This document shows, one piece after another, positions 1-8,908 of a DNA stretch of 64,000 nucleotides. The translations under genes and the position numbers were made by a program. The notes below the pieces were generated by a model. That model saw nothing but the letters and a program-made list of their open reading frames with translations. It had not been told where the DNA came from and did no database searches. The stretch lies in the NCBI RefSeq assembly GCF_003385395.1, contig NZ_QNUG01000012.1, forward strand, positions 1 to 64,000, given 5' to 3'. This DNA is from Epilithonimonas hispanica (GTDB lineage Bacteria; Bacteroidota; Bacteroidia; Flavobacteriales; Weeksellaceae). Every line of letters begins with the position of its first letter. Positions within the stretch are counted from its first letter, which is position 1.

Positions 1-94
1 GTTCAACCGAAGATACTTTGGAGAATCCCTGTTCGACAGGCTGGTGGTAGCTTCTGTATCTCAAAAAAATAGTTTTAGGCATAATATCAAGTAG
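1..94 (+). CDS. 3' end of an unrecognised gene (partial)
   Basis: The window opens inside a reading frame that ends with TAG at 92-94, followed by a strong terminator. Read from base 2 it gives about 30 residues ending in NSFRHNIK. The other two forward frames close earlier, at 50 and 72, so this is the best frame, but the piece is too short to name. The segment is richer in G+C than what follows. A stable structural RNA end cannot be excluded. Confidence 0.3.
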   Translation, partial: FNRRYFGESLFDRLVVASVSQKNSFRHNIK

Positions 95-103
95 TCATTT
101 AAA

Positions 104-137
104 ATAAAAACCGGAAAATTGTTTTCCGGTTTTTTTA
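104..137. terminator. Bidirectional terminator between convergent genes
   Basis: An A-run leads into the stem CCGGAAAA (111-118), a short loop, the matching TTTTCCGG (122-129) and a T-run. A-run and T-run make it usable in both directions, serving the gene ending near 94 and the Nudix gene ending at 138. Confidence 0.85.
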
Positions 138-653
138 TTAAAGTTTGTCAATGTAATTTTTAAGAAATCGTTTCTGAGATTCAAAAGCGATTTTATTCAA
201 ATCAAGCTCTGAAGCTTTTATCCAAATTGTAGCAGATATTTCTGATTCTTCTAATTTGATTTCAAATTTTTCCTCAACTTCATACAAGTAGAATAAATCC
301 AAAGTGTTGTAATCAATACTCTTGTAAGGATAGATGTTTGGTTGACTTCCCAGATATTTGAATTCTTCAGGATTGATTGTTAATCCTAATTCTTCATTTA
401 GCTCTCGGGAACAAGTTTCTTCAGAAGTTTCTTTCGGGTCTGTAAATCCGCCAGATAAATCCCATTTTCCTTTTCCGGGTTCTTGATTTCTAACAGTAAA
501 AAACAATTCATCTTTACATTGTATGACAACCGCAACTGCAGCTGCAGTATTGTGATATAATACAAAGTCACAATTGTTACAGCTCCATTTGGAAACGTTA
601 TTCCATTGCAAATTTCCCTGACCACATTTGGGGCAGAATCTCAAATTTTCCAT
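138..653 (-). CDS. Nudix hydrolase with N-terminal zinc ribbon
   Basis: The 171-residue protein starts with a CPKCG...CNNC zinc ribbon (residues 8-29), followed by a Nudix fold. The Nudix box is complete: GG at about 68, then the E-x7-REL-x-EE-x-GL pattern, which binds the catalytic divalent metal. Zinc-ribbon Nudix proteins resemble NudC-type NADH/NAD-cap pyrophosphatases and ADP-ribose hydrolases, cleaving nucleoside diphosphates linked to a second group. The substrate cannot be read from the sequence. It is transcribed alone, with xerD upstream on the same strand 62 bases away and a hairpin in the gap. Confidence 0.88.
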   Translation of the reverse strand: MENLRFCPKCGQGNLQWNNVSKWSCNNCDFVLYHNTAAAVAVVIQCKDELFFTVRNQEPGKGKWDLSGGFTDPKETSEETCSRELNEELGLTINPEEFKYLGSQPNIYPYKSIDYNTLDLFYLYEVEEKFEIKLEESEISATIWIKASELDLNKIAFESQKRFLKNYIDKL

Positions 654-675
654 AGCATAAAATTAATCAAATAAA

Positions 676-706
676 AAGAAATCCACTTAGAATATATTTA
701 AGTGGG
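676..706 (-). terminator. Terminator after xerD
   Basis: The arms CCACTTA (683-689) and TAAGTGG (699-705) form a hairpin. On the minus strand it is followed by a T-rich run (the complement of 670-682), so it suits the end of the leftward xerD transcript. Confidence 0.6.
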
Positions 707-715
707 CTTTAATAT

Positions 716-1627
716 TTAAACTACTTTTCTATTTCTAGGATGGAATTTGATAATCACATCTCTCAATTCCTCTGTTTTCAAATGCGTGTAAATCTGGGTT
801 GTTGTAATGCTGCTATGCCCCAACATCTCCTGAATAAATCTCAAATCTGCTCCATTCTGTAATAGATGTGTTGCAAAAGAATGTCGGAAAGTATGCGGAG
901 AAATGTTTTTATTGATGCCTGCTTTTTGGGTCAATTCTTTTATGATAATAAAAACAATTACTCTAGACATATTGGTTCCTCTGGTATTTAGAAATAGGGT
1001 GTCTTCAAATTTTTTATTGATTTTATTATTGCTTCTTACATTTTTTATATAGTCTTGGATGTAATCTGCCGTAGATTTGGCTAAAGGTACCAATCTTGTT
1101 TTTTCGCCTTTTCCTTCTACGATGATGTAGCTTTCTTTGAAATTAATATTGGAAATTTTCAAATCTACTAATTCCGACACGCGTAATCCACAGCTATACA
1201 ATACTTCCAAGATACATTGGTTTCTTTTTCCAATATCTGTGTGTTTTTGTATGTTTTCTATGATTCTGTCAATGTCATCAATACTCAGTGTGTCAGGAAG
1301 GTAAAGTCCCAATTTGGGGCCTTCCAAAAGTGAAGCCGGATTGTCTTCTCTATATTCTTCTTCCAAAAGAAATTTGAAAAAAGCTTTTATAGAAGAAATA
1401 CTTCTAGCTTGAGAGCGTTCGCTGATTTTCTTTTTTGATAGTTGATAAATGAATTCCTGAAGATTTTCATAACTGATGACTTGTGGAGATATTTCACCTA
1501 AATCAGTTATAGCAAAACCTTCTAATTTTTTGATGTCTCTAACGTAAGCGTCAAGCGTGTTGTCGGAGAAGCTTTTCTCAAATTTTAGAAAATTTGAGAA
1601 GTCTGTTATTTTTTCGGACCAGTTCAT
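716..1627 (-). CDS. xerD: Site-specific tyrosine recombinase XerD
   Basis: A 303-residue tyrosine recombinase of normal XerC/XerD length. The N-terminal SAM-like core-binding domain covers residues 1-100 and the catalytic domain the rest. The active-site set is complete: R149 (in GLRVSEL), K173 (GKGEK), H245 and R248 (HTFRH), H271 (GHSS) and nucleophile Y280 (IYTH). XerD, with XerC, resolves chromosome dimers at dif near the terminus. It lies among housekeeping genes with no integrase-linked element around it, which supports the chromosomal role over a phage integrase. XerC and XerD cannot be separated with certainty from this copy alone. Confidence 0.9.
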   Translation of the reverse strand: MNWSEKITDFSNFLKFEKSFSDNTLDAYVRDIKKLEGFAITDLGEISPQVISYENLQEFIYQLSKKKISERSQARSISSIKAFFKFLLEEEYREDNPASLLEGPKLGLYLPDTLSIDDIDRIIENIQKHTDIGKRNQCILEVLYSCGLRVSELVDLKISNINFKESYIIVEGKGEKTRLVPLAKSTADYIQDYIKNVRSNNKINKKFEDTLFLNTRGTNMSRVIVFIIIKELTQKAGINKNISPHTFRHSFATHLLQNGADLRFIQEMLGHSSITTTQIYTHLKTEELRDVIIKFHPRNRKVV

Positions 1628-1672
1628 ATTTGTGTGTTTTTTTTTAATTGTTTTTAAAAATGTATTGTTATG

Positions 1673-2104
1673 TCATACGATATATAATTCTTGTTCTGTA
1701 ATGTTTAAAATCTCAATTCCCGAATTTTTTAAAAATTCTAATCCACTATCATCAGAGTACCCAGCCATGTAAACTACTTTTTCGATTCCAGATTGTAATA
1801 TCAATTTGCTACACTCTTTGCAAGGTGACATTGTGATATATAATGTTGCACCTTTGCAAGATTGTGTACTGCTTGCTATCTTCAATATGGCATTGGCTTC
1901 TGCATGAAGAACAAACCAATTGGTTTTTCCTTCTTCGTCCTCACAATTGTTTTCGAATCCCGAAGGTGTCCCATTATATCCGTCAGAAATAATCATTCTG
2001 TCCTTTACAATAAGTGCACCAACTTTTTTTCTCTTACAATAAGATAGATTGGCCCATTCGGACGCCATCTTAAGGTAAGCAATATCGAATTTGTTATAAT
2101 TCAT
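1673..2104 (-). CDS. dCMP deaminase-family (ComEB-like) cytidine deaminase
   Basis: The 143-residue protein carries the zinc-dependent deaminase signature HAEANAI (about residues 67-73; His ligand and catalytic Glu) and PCKECS (93-98; two Cys ligands). An extra Cys/His-rich segment near the N-terminus fits dCMP deaminases that bind a second zinc. The expected reaction is dCMP to dUMP, supplying thymidylate synthesis. It sits between xerD and the enoyl-CoA hydratase, all leftward with short gaps (45 and 9 bases), so co-transcription is likely. A generic deoxycytidylate/riboflavin-type deaminase is the alternative. Confidence 0.88.
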   Translation of the reverse strand: MNYNKFDIAYLKMASEWANLSYCKRKKVGALIVKDRMIISDGYNGTPSGFENNCEDEEGKTNWFVLHAEANAILKIASSTQSCKGATLYITMSPCKECSKLILQSGIEKVVYMAGYSDDSGLEFLKNSGIEILNITEQELYIV

Positions 2105-2113
2105 TACTTTAGT

Positions 2114-2881
2114 TTAATTGAAGGAAGGTTTTCTTTTTTCTAGAAAAGCAGAAACACCTTCTTTAAAATCTTCTCCCGAAAATAATTCTCCAAAAGAATT
2201 AACCTCCGTTTCCATTCCATTTTCTTTGTCACTAGCATTTACAGCTTTTATGGCTTTAGCAATGCCTTGTGGAGAATTTTTCACAATTTGTTCAGCTAAC
2301 TCCTGAGTTTTTGCAAGCAATTCTTCTAAAGAAAAAACTTCATTTACTAAGCTTATTGATTTCGCTTTTTCAGCTGTAATCATTTTCGCTGAAAAAATCA
2401 TTTCGTTGGCCAGGCCTTTTCCAACTAATTTTGGTAATCTTTGTGTTCCTCCATAGCCAGGAATTAATCCTAAAGTAACCTCTGGTAAACCTAATTTTGC
2501 ATTTTCCGAAGCATATCTGATATGGCAAGATAATGCCAATTCTAATCCTCCACCCAAAGCAAAACCATTGATAGCTGCAATCACGGGTTTGCTCAAATCT
2601 TCTATTTTTTGAAAAACCAGATGTCCCCTTTTTGAGAGTTCTTTTGCTTTTTCTGAACCGAAAGCAGAAAATTCTTTGATATCTGCACCAGCAACGAAAG
2701 ATTTTTCTCCACTACCAGTAACAATCACACAGCTTACATTTTTATCTGAATCTAAAATGCCAAAAACATTTTCCAAATCATTAAAAACCTGAGCATTCAA
2801 GGCGTTTAAGCTTTCGGGTCTGTTGATAGTTACTACTGCAATTTTCTTATCTATCGTTAATTTTATACTTTCGTAATTCAT
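2114..2881 (-). CDS. Enoyl-CoA hydratase/isomerase family protein
   Basis: A 255-residue crotonase-fold protein. The oxyanion-hole motif FVAGADIKEF lies at about residues 62-71 and the second oxyanion segment NGFALGGGLELAL at about 105-117. The catalytic Glu is in LPEVTLGLIPGYGG (about 138-151), with the second acidic position occupied by Gly, as in several crotonases. It would hydrate short-chain 2-enoyl-CoAs in beta-oxidation or butanoate metabolism. No other beta-oxidation gene is adjacent. Confidence 0.88.
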   Translation of the reverse strand: MNYESIKLTIDKKIAVVTINRPESLNALNAQVFNDLENVFGILDSDKNVSCVIVTGSGEKSFVAGADIKEFSAFGSEKAKELSKRGHLVFQKIEDLSKPVIAAINGFALGGGLELALSCHIRYASENAKLGLPEVTLGLIPGYGGTQRLPKLVGKGLANEMIFSAKMITAEKAKSISLVNEVFSLEELLAKTQELAEQIVKNSPQGIAKAIKAVNASDKENGMETEVNSFGELFSGEDFKEGVSAFLEKRKPSFN

Positions 2882-3014
2882 TTCAAAAAGAAGATTATAT
2901 TTAATTCTAAAATGATGTAATAGTCGAATTTAGAAATTTATGCAATATAAACAAAATATTAATGATTAATTAATATTCCTGCTGTTATTTTATTAACCTT
3001 TGTAAATTGAGTTT

Positions 3015-3413
3015 GTGAAAAATATTTATAAAATACTGGAAATTTTATTTAAAATAAACATATTCCTACTTATGCTTTCTGTAGTTTCTTGTGGAAGTCG
3101 AAACTCATCTAGTAATTCATCTGGATATGTAATAACAACAGTTTCCTATTATGCCAACAAATTTAATGGTAAAAAAACGGCAAGTGGAGAAACCTATAAA
3201 CATTCTAAAATGACAGGAGCACACAAGTCTCTTTCTTTTGGGACACGAGTTGAAATTGTAAATGTTGATAATGACAAATCGGTAATCATTGTTGTAAATG
3301 ATCGTGGTCCTTTGAGGTCTTCCAGAGAATTCGATCTTAGTCAAGGAGCTTTCAAAAAAATTGCTGACCTTAATGATGGTATTGTAAAAATAAAATACAA
3401 AATCCTCAAATAA
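3015..3413 (+). CDS. RlpA-like double-psi beta-barrel lipoprotein
   Basis: The 132-residue product begins at GTG. It has a hydrophobic N-terminus ending in a lipobox (VVSC, Cys about 26), so it should be a lipoprotein. The rest matches the RlpA double-psi beta-barrel: SYYANKFNGKKTASGE, then GTRVEIVN and VVVNDRGP. RlpA proteins act on denuded peptidoglycan glycan strands. The C-terminal SPOR domain of the enterobacterial protein is missing, which is usual in short flavobacterial versions. The gene is divergent from the enoyl-CoA hydratase gene. The GTG lies very close to a possible -7 element (AACCTTTG at 2994-3001), so the leader would be very short. Confidence 0.85.
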   Translation: MKNIYKILEILFKINIFLLMLSVVSCGSRNSSSNSSGYVITTVSYYANKFNGKKTASGETYKHSKMTGAHKSLSFGTRVEIVNVDNDKSVIIVVNDRGPLRSSREFDLSQGAFKKIADLNDGIVKIKYKILK

Positions 3414-3479
3414 TAAGTGATTTCTATAGATGTGATAAATGTTAAGAAATGATTCATCACATAATATTTTAAAAATGTT

Positions 3480-3487
3480 TAAATTTG
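3480..3487 (+). promoter_or_regulatory. Bacteroidota -7 element upstream of eno
   Basis: TAAATTTG fits the Bacteroidota TAnnTTTG -7 consensus exactly, about 56 bases before the enolase start. No clear TTG -33 box is found at the usual spacing. Confidence 0.45.
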
Positions 3488-3500
3488 CAATGCTTTATAA

Positions 3501-4835
<1,335 letters not shown>

Positions 4836-4858
4836 TTTTTGATTAATATTGATATCCA

Positions 4859-4887
4859 AAGTCTTTGAAATTTTCAAAGGCTTTTTT
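4859..4887 (+). terminator. Terminator after eno
   Basis: The stem GTCTTTGAAA pairs with TTTTCAAAGGC (4861-4881, one G-U pair) and is followed by a T-run. Confidence 0.8.
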
Positions 4888-4991
4888 GCTGTATTATTTG
4901 ATTGTCAAATTCTTATTAAAATTGTAATTGTTTTGAAATCAGTCAATTATCATCATAAATAAAATCAATCCCAATTTATGACTTTTGTCAG

Positions 4992-5022
4992 TTGACAGTT
5001 TGGTGCGAAAGTCCTATATTTA
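4992..5022 (+). promoter_or_regulatory. Promoter of gltA
   Basis: TTG at 4992-4994, a 20-base spacer and TATATTTA at 5015-5022 are close to the Bacteroidota TTG/TAnnTTTG promoter. Transcription would start near 5029, giving a leader of about 15 bases. Confidence 0.55.
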
Positions 5023-5043
5023 GCAGACAAAATTTTTTTTAAA

Positions 5044-6330
5044 ATGTCAGATAATAAAGTTATATTAAATTACGATGGGAAAAGCTTCGAATATCCAATC
5101 GTAGATAGTACTATCGGTGACAGAGGAATAGATATTTCCAAATTGAGAGATCAAACAGGATTGATTACTTTGGATCTTGGTTACAAAAATACAGGTGCTA
5201 CAATTAGTGAAATTACTTACCTAGATGGTGATAAAGGGGAATTATTCTACAGAGGTTATCCTATAGAGCAAATCGCTGAAAAATCAAACTTTACGGAAGT
5301 AATGTACCTTTTACTTCACGGAGAATTACCATCAACAGAACAGTTCAGTTCTTTTGAAAACAACATCAAAAAATATAATTTTGTTGCAGACGAGCTTAAA
5401 AAACTAATCGATGTTTTCCCTCGCTCTGCGCATCCTATGGGCGTTTTGTCTTCTTTAACTTCTGCTCTTACAGCATTCAATCCAAAAGCGGTTGATGTTA
5501 AATCTAAAGAAGAATTAGATCTTGCAGCAGAATTAATGATTGCAAAATTCTCTCATCTTTGTGCCTGGACTTACAGAAAAACACAAGGTTTACCAATTAA
5601 CCACGGAGATAACAGTCTTAACTATGTTGAGAATTTCTATAAAATGGCGTTCAGACTGCCGAATGAGGAATTCCAAATGGATCCAGTTGTAGTTGCTGCT
5701 TTGGATAAATTGTTGATTCTTCACGCAGACCACGAGCAAAACTGTTCTACTTCTACTGTAAGAATGGTTGGTTCTGCTCATACAGGTTTGTTTGCCTCTA
5801 TTTCTGCAGGTGTTTCTGCGCTTTGGGGACCACTTCACGGAGGAGCAAACCAAGCCGTTATCGAAATGTTAGAATTGATTGAAAAAGACGGCGGTGACGT
5901 TAACAAATGGGTGGCAAAAGCAAAAGATAAAAACGACAGCTTCAGATTGATGGGCTTCGGACACAGAGTTTACAAAAACTTTGACCCAAGAGCAAAAATT
6001 ATCAAAAAAGCAGCAGACGATATCTTAGGAAAATTAGGAATCCAAGATAAAGCGCTTGACATTGCAATGCAGTTGGAAAAAGTAGCTTTGGAAGACGAAT
6101 ACTTCATCGAAAGAAAATTATATCCAAACGTAGATTTCTATTCTGGAATCATCTACAGAGCATTAGGAATTCCAACAGAAATGTTCACAGTAATGTTTGC
6201 ATTAGGAAGATTGCCAGGGTGGATTTCTCAATGGAAAGAAATGAGACTGAAAGGCGATCCAATCGGAAGACCGAGACAAATCTATCAAGGTTCTCCAATG
6301 CGTGATTATGTAGATATTTCCAAAAGATAA
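5044..6330 (+). CDS. gltA: Citrate synthase
   Basis: The 428-residue hexameric-type citrate synthase condenses oxaloacetate and acetyl-CoA at the entry to the TCA cycle. It has the N-terminal beta-domain typical of Gram-negative enzymes (about residues 1-50). The active-site histidine segments LHADHEQNCSTS (about 224-235) and WGPLHGGANQAV (about 261-272) are present, as is GFGHRVYKNFDPRA with catalytic Asp. It is a monocistronic unit between two terminators. Confidence 0.98.
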   Translation: MSDNKVILNYDGKSFEYPIVDSTIGDRGIDISKLRDQTGLITLDLGYKNTGATISEITYLDGDKGELFYRGYPIEQIAEKSNFTEVMYLLLHGELPSTEQFSSFENNIKKYNFVADELKKLIDVFPRSAHPMGVLSSLTSALTAFNPKAVDVKSKEELDLAAELMIAKFSHLCAWTYRKTQGLPINHGDNSLNYVENFYKMAFRLPNEEFQMDPVVVAALDKLLILHADHEQNCSTSTVRMVGSAHTGLFASISAGVSALWGPLHGGANQAVIEMLELIEKDGGDVNKWVAKAKDKNDSFRLMGFGHRVYKNFDPRAKIIKKAADDILGKLGIQDKALDIAMQLEKVALEDEYFIERKLYPNVDFYSGIIYRALGIPTEMFTVMFALGRLPGWISQWKEMRLKGDPIGRPRQIYQGSPMRDYVDISKR

Positions 6331-6350
6331 AAAATATTGAAAATCAATAT

Positions 6351-6388
6351 AAAAATCCTCGAAATTAGTTTTTCGGGGATTTTTTTTG
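6351..6388 (+). terminator. Terminator after gltA
   Basis: AAAATCCTCGAAA pairs with TTTCGGGGATTTT around a short loop, with a run of T at the end. Confidence 0.85.
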
Positions 6389-6464
6389 CATCAAATTAAA
6401 AATCCAGATGAAATTTTCGCCAGCAAAAGCTCTCTCACAGGTATTATTAACTAAAATAAAATAT

Positions 6465-6558
6465 GAGCGATTACAATCCTTTAATTATATTTGCCTGATT
6501 CTGAATTTATAAAATCGCTCGCATTTTTTAGCCCAATTGTCTATGGAAACAGCGATTT
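6465..6558 (+). promoter_or_regulatory. Candidate regulatory leader with repeated GAGCGATT boxes
   Basis: The same 8-base word occurs three times before the guanidino-hydrolase gene: GAGCGATT at 6465-6472, its complement AATCGCTC at 6513-6520, and AGCGATTT at 6551-6558. AAATCGCT (6512-6519) and AGCGATTT can pair as an 8-bp hairpin in the leader. TATATTTG at 6486-6493 fits the -7 consensus, which places the first box upstream of the promoter and the other two in the transcript. Function is inferred only. Confidence 0.35.
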
Positions 6559-6590
6559 CATTTGAACTTTGGAAATGACTGTAAGTAAAT

Positions 6591-7505
6591 ATGAAACTGA
6601 ATATCAAAAACGAAACCGGAAGACTGAAATCTGTAGTTCTTGGACAGCCTAAATCTAATGGCCCTGTTCCAACTTTGGAAGAAAGTTACGACGCAAAATC
6701 TTATCATACAATCCAAAATAATATCTATCCAAAAGAACAAGACATTATTTCCGAAATGTCTGAATTTGAAATGGTTCTCAAAAAATATGATGTCGAGGTT
6801 TTTCGACCGAAAATCTTAAAAGATTACAATCAAGTTTTTGCGAGAGATGTCGCGTTTGTGATAGAGGACAAAATGATAATTTCGAATATCATTCCGGATA
6901 GAGCTGATGAACAAGAAGCTTACAGGCATATCATTGATAAAGTTTCTTGGCGAAACATCATCAACCTTCCCGAAACCGCTCATATCGAAGGTGGAGACGT
7001 GATTGTCTGGAACGGATTTCTTTTCATCGGAACAAGTTATAGTCCAGATTATAGAAATCTGAAAACAGCAAGAACCAACGAATATGCCATCGAAATTCTA
7101 AAAGAATATTTCCCAAAGAAAAGAATTATTGACCTTGATTTGAAGAAGAATGATACAAAACCTTACGAAGGGATTTTGCATTTGGATTGTACTTTTAATA
7201 TTGTTGGGAATGACAAATGTATTATTTATAAAAATGGATTTGTAGATGAATCGGATTATCAATTATTAGTTGACATTTTCGGAGAAGAAAATTGTTTCGA
7301 AGTGAATGATAAAGAAATGTTCGAAATGAATCCAAATATCTTCTCAATTGCTCCAGATGTTGTGGTTTCTGATAAATCTTTTACTCGACTAAATCATCAT
7401 CTGAGAGATGAATGGGGATTTACAGTAGAAGAAATTCCTTATCGTGAGATTTCCAAAATGGGTGGATTGTTAAGATGTTCGACTTTGCCGTTAGTGAGAG
7501 AATAA
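6591..7505 (+). CDS. Arginine deiminase / dimethylarginine hydrolase family protein
   Basis: A 304-residue guanidino-group-modifying enzyme. The fold shows the expected catalytic set: FARD (about residues 84-87), EGGD (about 128-131), the active-site His in ILHLDCTFN (about 193-201) and the nucleophilic Cys in LLRCSTLPL near the C-terminus. Such enzymes hydrolyse arginine or methylated arginine to citrulline. The short length fits DDAH-like members more than the roughly 400-residue classical arginine deiminase. The next gene, a citrulline hydrolase homologue 24 bases downstream, suggests a two-step route from arginine-type substrates to ornithine. Substrate choice between arginine and dimethylarginine is not decidable here. 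Confidence 0.83.
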   Translation: MKLNIKNETGRLKSVVLGQPKSNGPVPTLEESYDAKSYHTIQNNIYPKEQDIISEMSEFEMVLKKYDVEVFRPKILKDYNQVFARDVAFVIEDKMIISNIIPDRADEQEAYRHIIDKVSWRNIINLPETAHIEGGDVIVWNGFLFIGTSYSPDYRNLKTARTNEYAIEILKEYFPKKRIIDLDLKKNDTKPYEGILHLDCTFNIVGNDKCIIYKNGFVDESDYQLLVDIFGEENCFEVNDKEMFEMNPNIFSIAPDVVVSDKSFTRLNHHLRDEWGFTVEEIPYREISKMGGLLRCSTLPLVRE

Positions 7506-7529
7506 TTAATTCAAAATTTGATTAAAACA

Positions 7530-8447
7530 ATGCAAACTACAGATACAGTTTTGATGATAGAACCGGTTGCTTTTGGATTCAACGAGCAAACTGCGGTTAA
7601 TAATTATTTTCAGGTTCAACAAGAAGGAAATGTTCAAGGAGAAGCTTTGAAGGAATTCAATGCTTTTGTTGAAAAACTGAGAGTAAAAGGTATTAATGTC
7701 ATCACTATAAAAGATACACTTGACCCAAAAACTCCGGATTCCATTTTTCCGAATAACTGGGTAAGTTTTCACAGAGACGGAAAAGTGGTTTTATATCCAA
7801 TGTTTGCGGAAAACAGACGTTTGGAAAGACGAAGTGATATCCTTGACCAAATCAAAGAACAATTCAACATCAACGAAATCGTCGATTATTCTGAAATTGA
7901 AAAAGAGAATAAATTCTTGGAAGGAACAGGAAGTATGATTTTCGATCACGATAACAAGATTGCTTACGGTTCGGTTTCTTTGAGATTGGATGAGGATTTA
8001 TTTAGAAAATTCTGCAGTGAATTTGGATTCCAACCGGTGGTTTTTCACTCTTATCAAAACGCTGGTGCAGAAAGATTACCAATTTATCATACCAATGTGA
8101 TGATGTGTGTTGCGGATAAATTCGTAGTGATTTGTTTAGATTGCATCGATGACGAATTGGAAAGAGAAAAAGTTATTGAAACGATTAAAAACTCAGGAAA
8201 AGAATTAATAGAAATCTCTGAAGATCAAATGCAACAATTTGCAGGAAATATGCTTCAAGTTCAAAATAATTCTGGCGAAAAATTCTTGGTGATGAGTCAA
8301 AGTGCGTATAAATCTTTGAAGCCTGAACAAGTTTCTGCAATCGAAAAATATTGTGAAATTATTTATTCAGATTTAGAAGTGATAGAAACAAACGGCGGCG
8401 GAAGCGCAAGATGTATGTTGGCTGAGGTTTTTCTACCGAAGAAATAA
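7530..8447 (+). CDS. ctlX: CtlX-type citrulline hydrolase (amidinotransferase superfamily)
   Basis: The 305-residue product starts at the ATG at 7530; a TTG 12 bases upstream is possible but less likely. It shares the guanidino-modifying fold: FPNNWVSFH (about residues 70-78) with active-site Asn/Asp region, GTGSMIFD with acidic residues, YHTNVMM with the catalytic His, and the nucleophile Cys in GGGSARCMLAE near the C-terminus. CtlX proteins act as citrulline ureidases, releasing ornithine, CO2 and ammonia. It follows the arginine-deiminase-like gene and is followed by a terminator, so the pair is one operon. The ornithine could feed polyamine or proline synthesis. Confidence 0.8.
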   Translation: MQTTDTVLMIEPVAFGFNEQTAVNNYFQVQQEGNVQGEALKEFNAFVEKLRVKGINVITIKDTLDPKTPDSIFPNNWVSFHRDGKVVLYPMFAENRRLERRSDILDQIKEQFNINEIVDYSEIEKENKFLEGTGSMIFDHDNKIAYGSVSLRLDEDLFRKFCSEFGFQPVVFHSYQNAGAERLPIYHTNVMMCVADKFVVICLDCIDDELEREKVIETIKNSGKELIEISEDQMQQFAGNMLQVQNNSGEKFLVMSQSAYKSLKPEQVSAIEKYCEIIYSDLEVIETNGGGSARCMLAEVFLPKK

Positions 8448-8450
8448 AAT

Positions 8451-8485
8451 TTTTAAGAGCTGTAAATATTTACAGCTTTTTTATT
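8451..8485 (+). terminator. Terminator after ctlX
   Basis: A perfect stem AGCTGTAAA / TTTACAGCT (8458-8466 and 8469-8477) followed by a T-run separates the guanidino-enzyme pair from the SpeD operon. Confidence 0.88.
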
Positions 8486-8542
8486 AATCCTATTGTAAGT
8501 TTTTCAAAAAATTCTGATATTGCTTCCTGATAACCAGTAATA

Positions 8543-8908
8543 ATGAAAACTTTAGAAATTTATCAGGAAGGATTACACGTTTTGTTGACGCTGAAGGTTC
8601 AGAATCCGGAATTACTGACAAATTATGACGCATATCTTGATTACGCTAAAAAACTTTTGGCAGAATGTGATACAGAAGTTGTTGGTGAGACTTTTCATAT
8701 TTTTGATAATGACAGTTTCACTTCGGCAATTATTCTGAAAGAATCACATCTTTGCATCCATACTTGGCCGGAGTTTCAGCAACTGACTCTGGATTTGTTG
8801 CTTTGTAATTATTATAATGATAATACCGAAAAAGTTGAGAAAATCACTTCCAAATTACTAACTTATTTCGAGGCAGAAGTCATCAAAGAACACAAAATTC
8901 TGAGATGA
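8543..8908 (+). CDS. speD: SpeD-type S-adenosylmethionine decarboxylase proenzyme
   Basis: A 121-residue class 1B (bacterial short-form) AdoMet decarboxylase that self-cleaves to make a pyruvoyl cofactor and yields the aminopropyl donor decarboxylated SAM. Cleavage is expected between E67 and S68 in KESHLCIHTWPE. The processing His H73 and catalytic Cys C88 (LLLCN) sit at +5 and +20 from the serine, the same spacing as S63/H68/C83 in the Thermotoga enzyme. It is the first gene of a seven-gene operon and overlaps the next start codon by 4 bases. The downstream aminopropyltransferase is the obvious consumer of its product. Confidence 0.9.
   Translation: MKTLEIYQEGLHVLLTLKVQNPELLTNYDAYLDYAKKLLAECDTEVVGETFHIFDNDSFTSAIILKESHLCIHTWPEFQQLTLDLLLCNYYNDNTEKVEKITSKLLTYFEAEVIKEHKILR

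Noticed and set aside
1-60. Possible tRNA or structural RNA end (CCTGTTCGACAGG hairpin)
   Set aside because: No CCA end, acceptor stem or matching arms are visible; the hairpin alone is too short to call an RNA gene.
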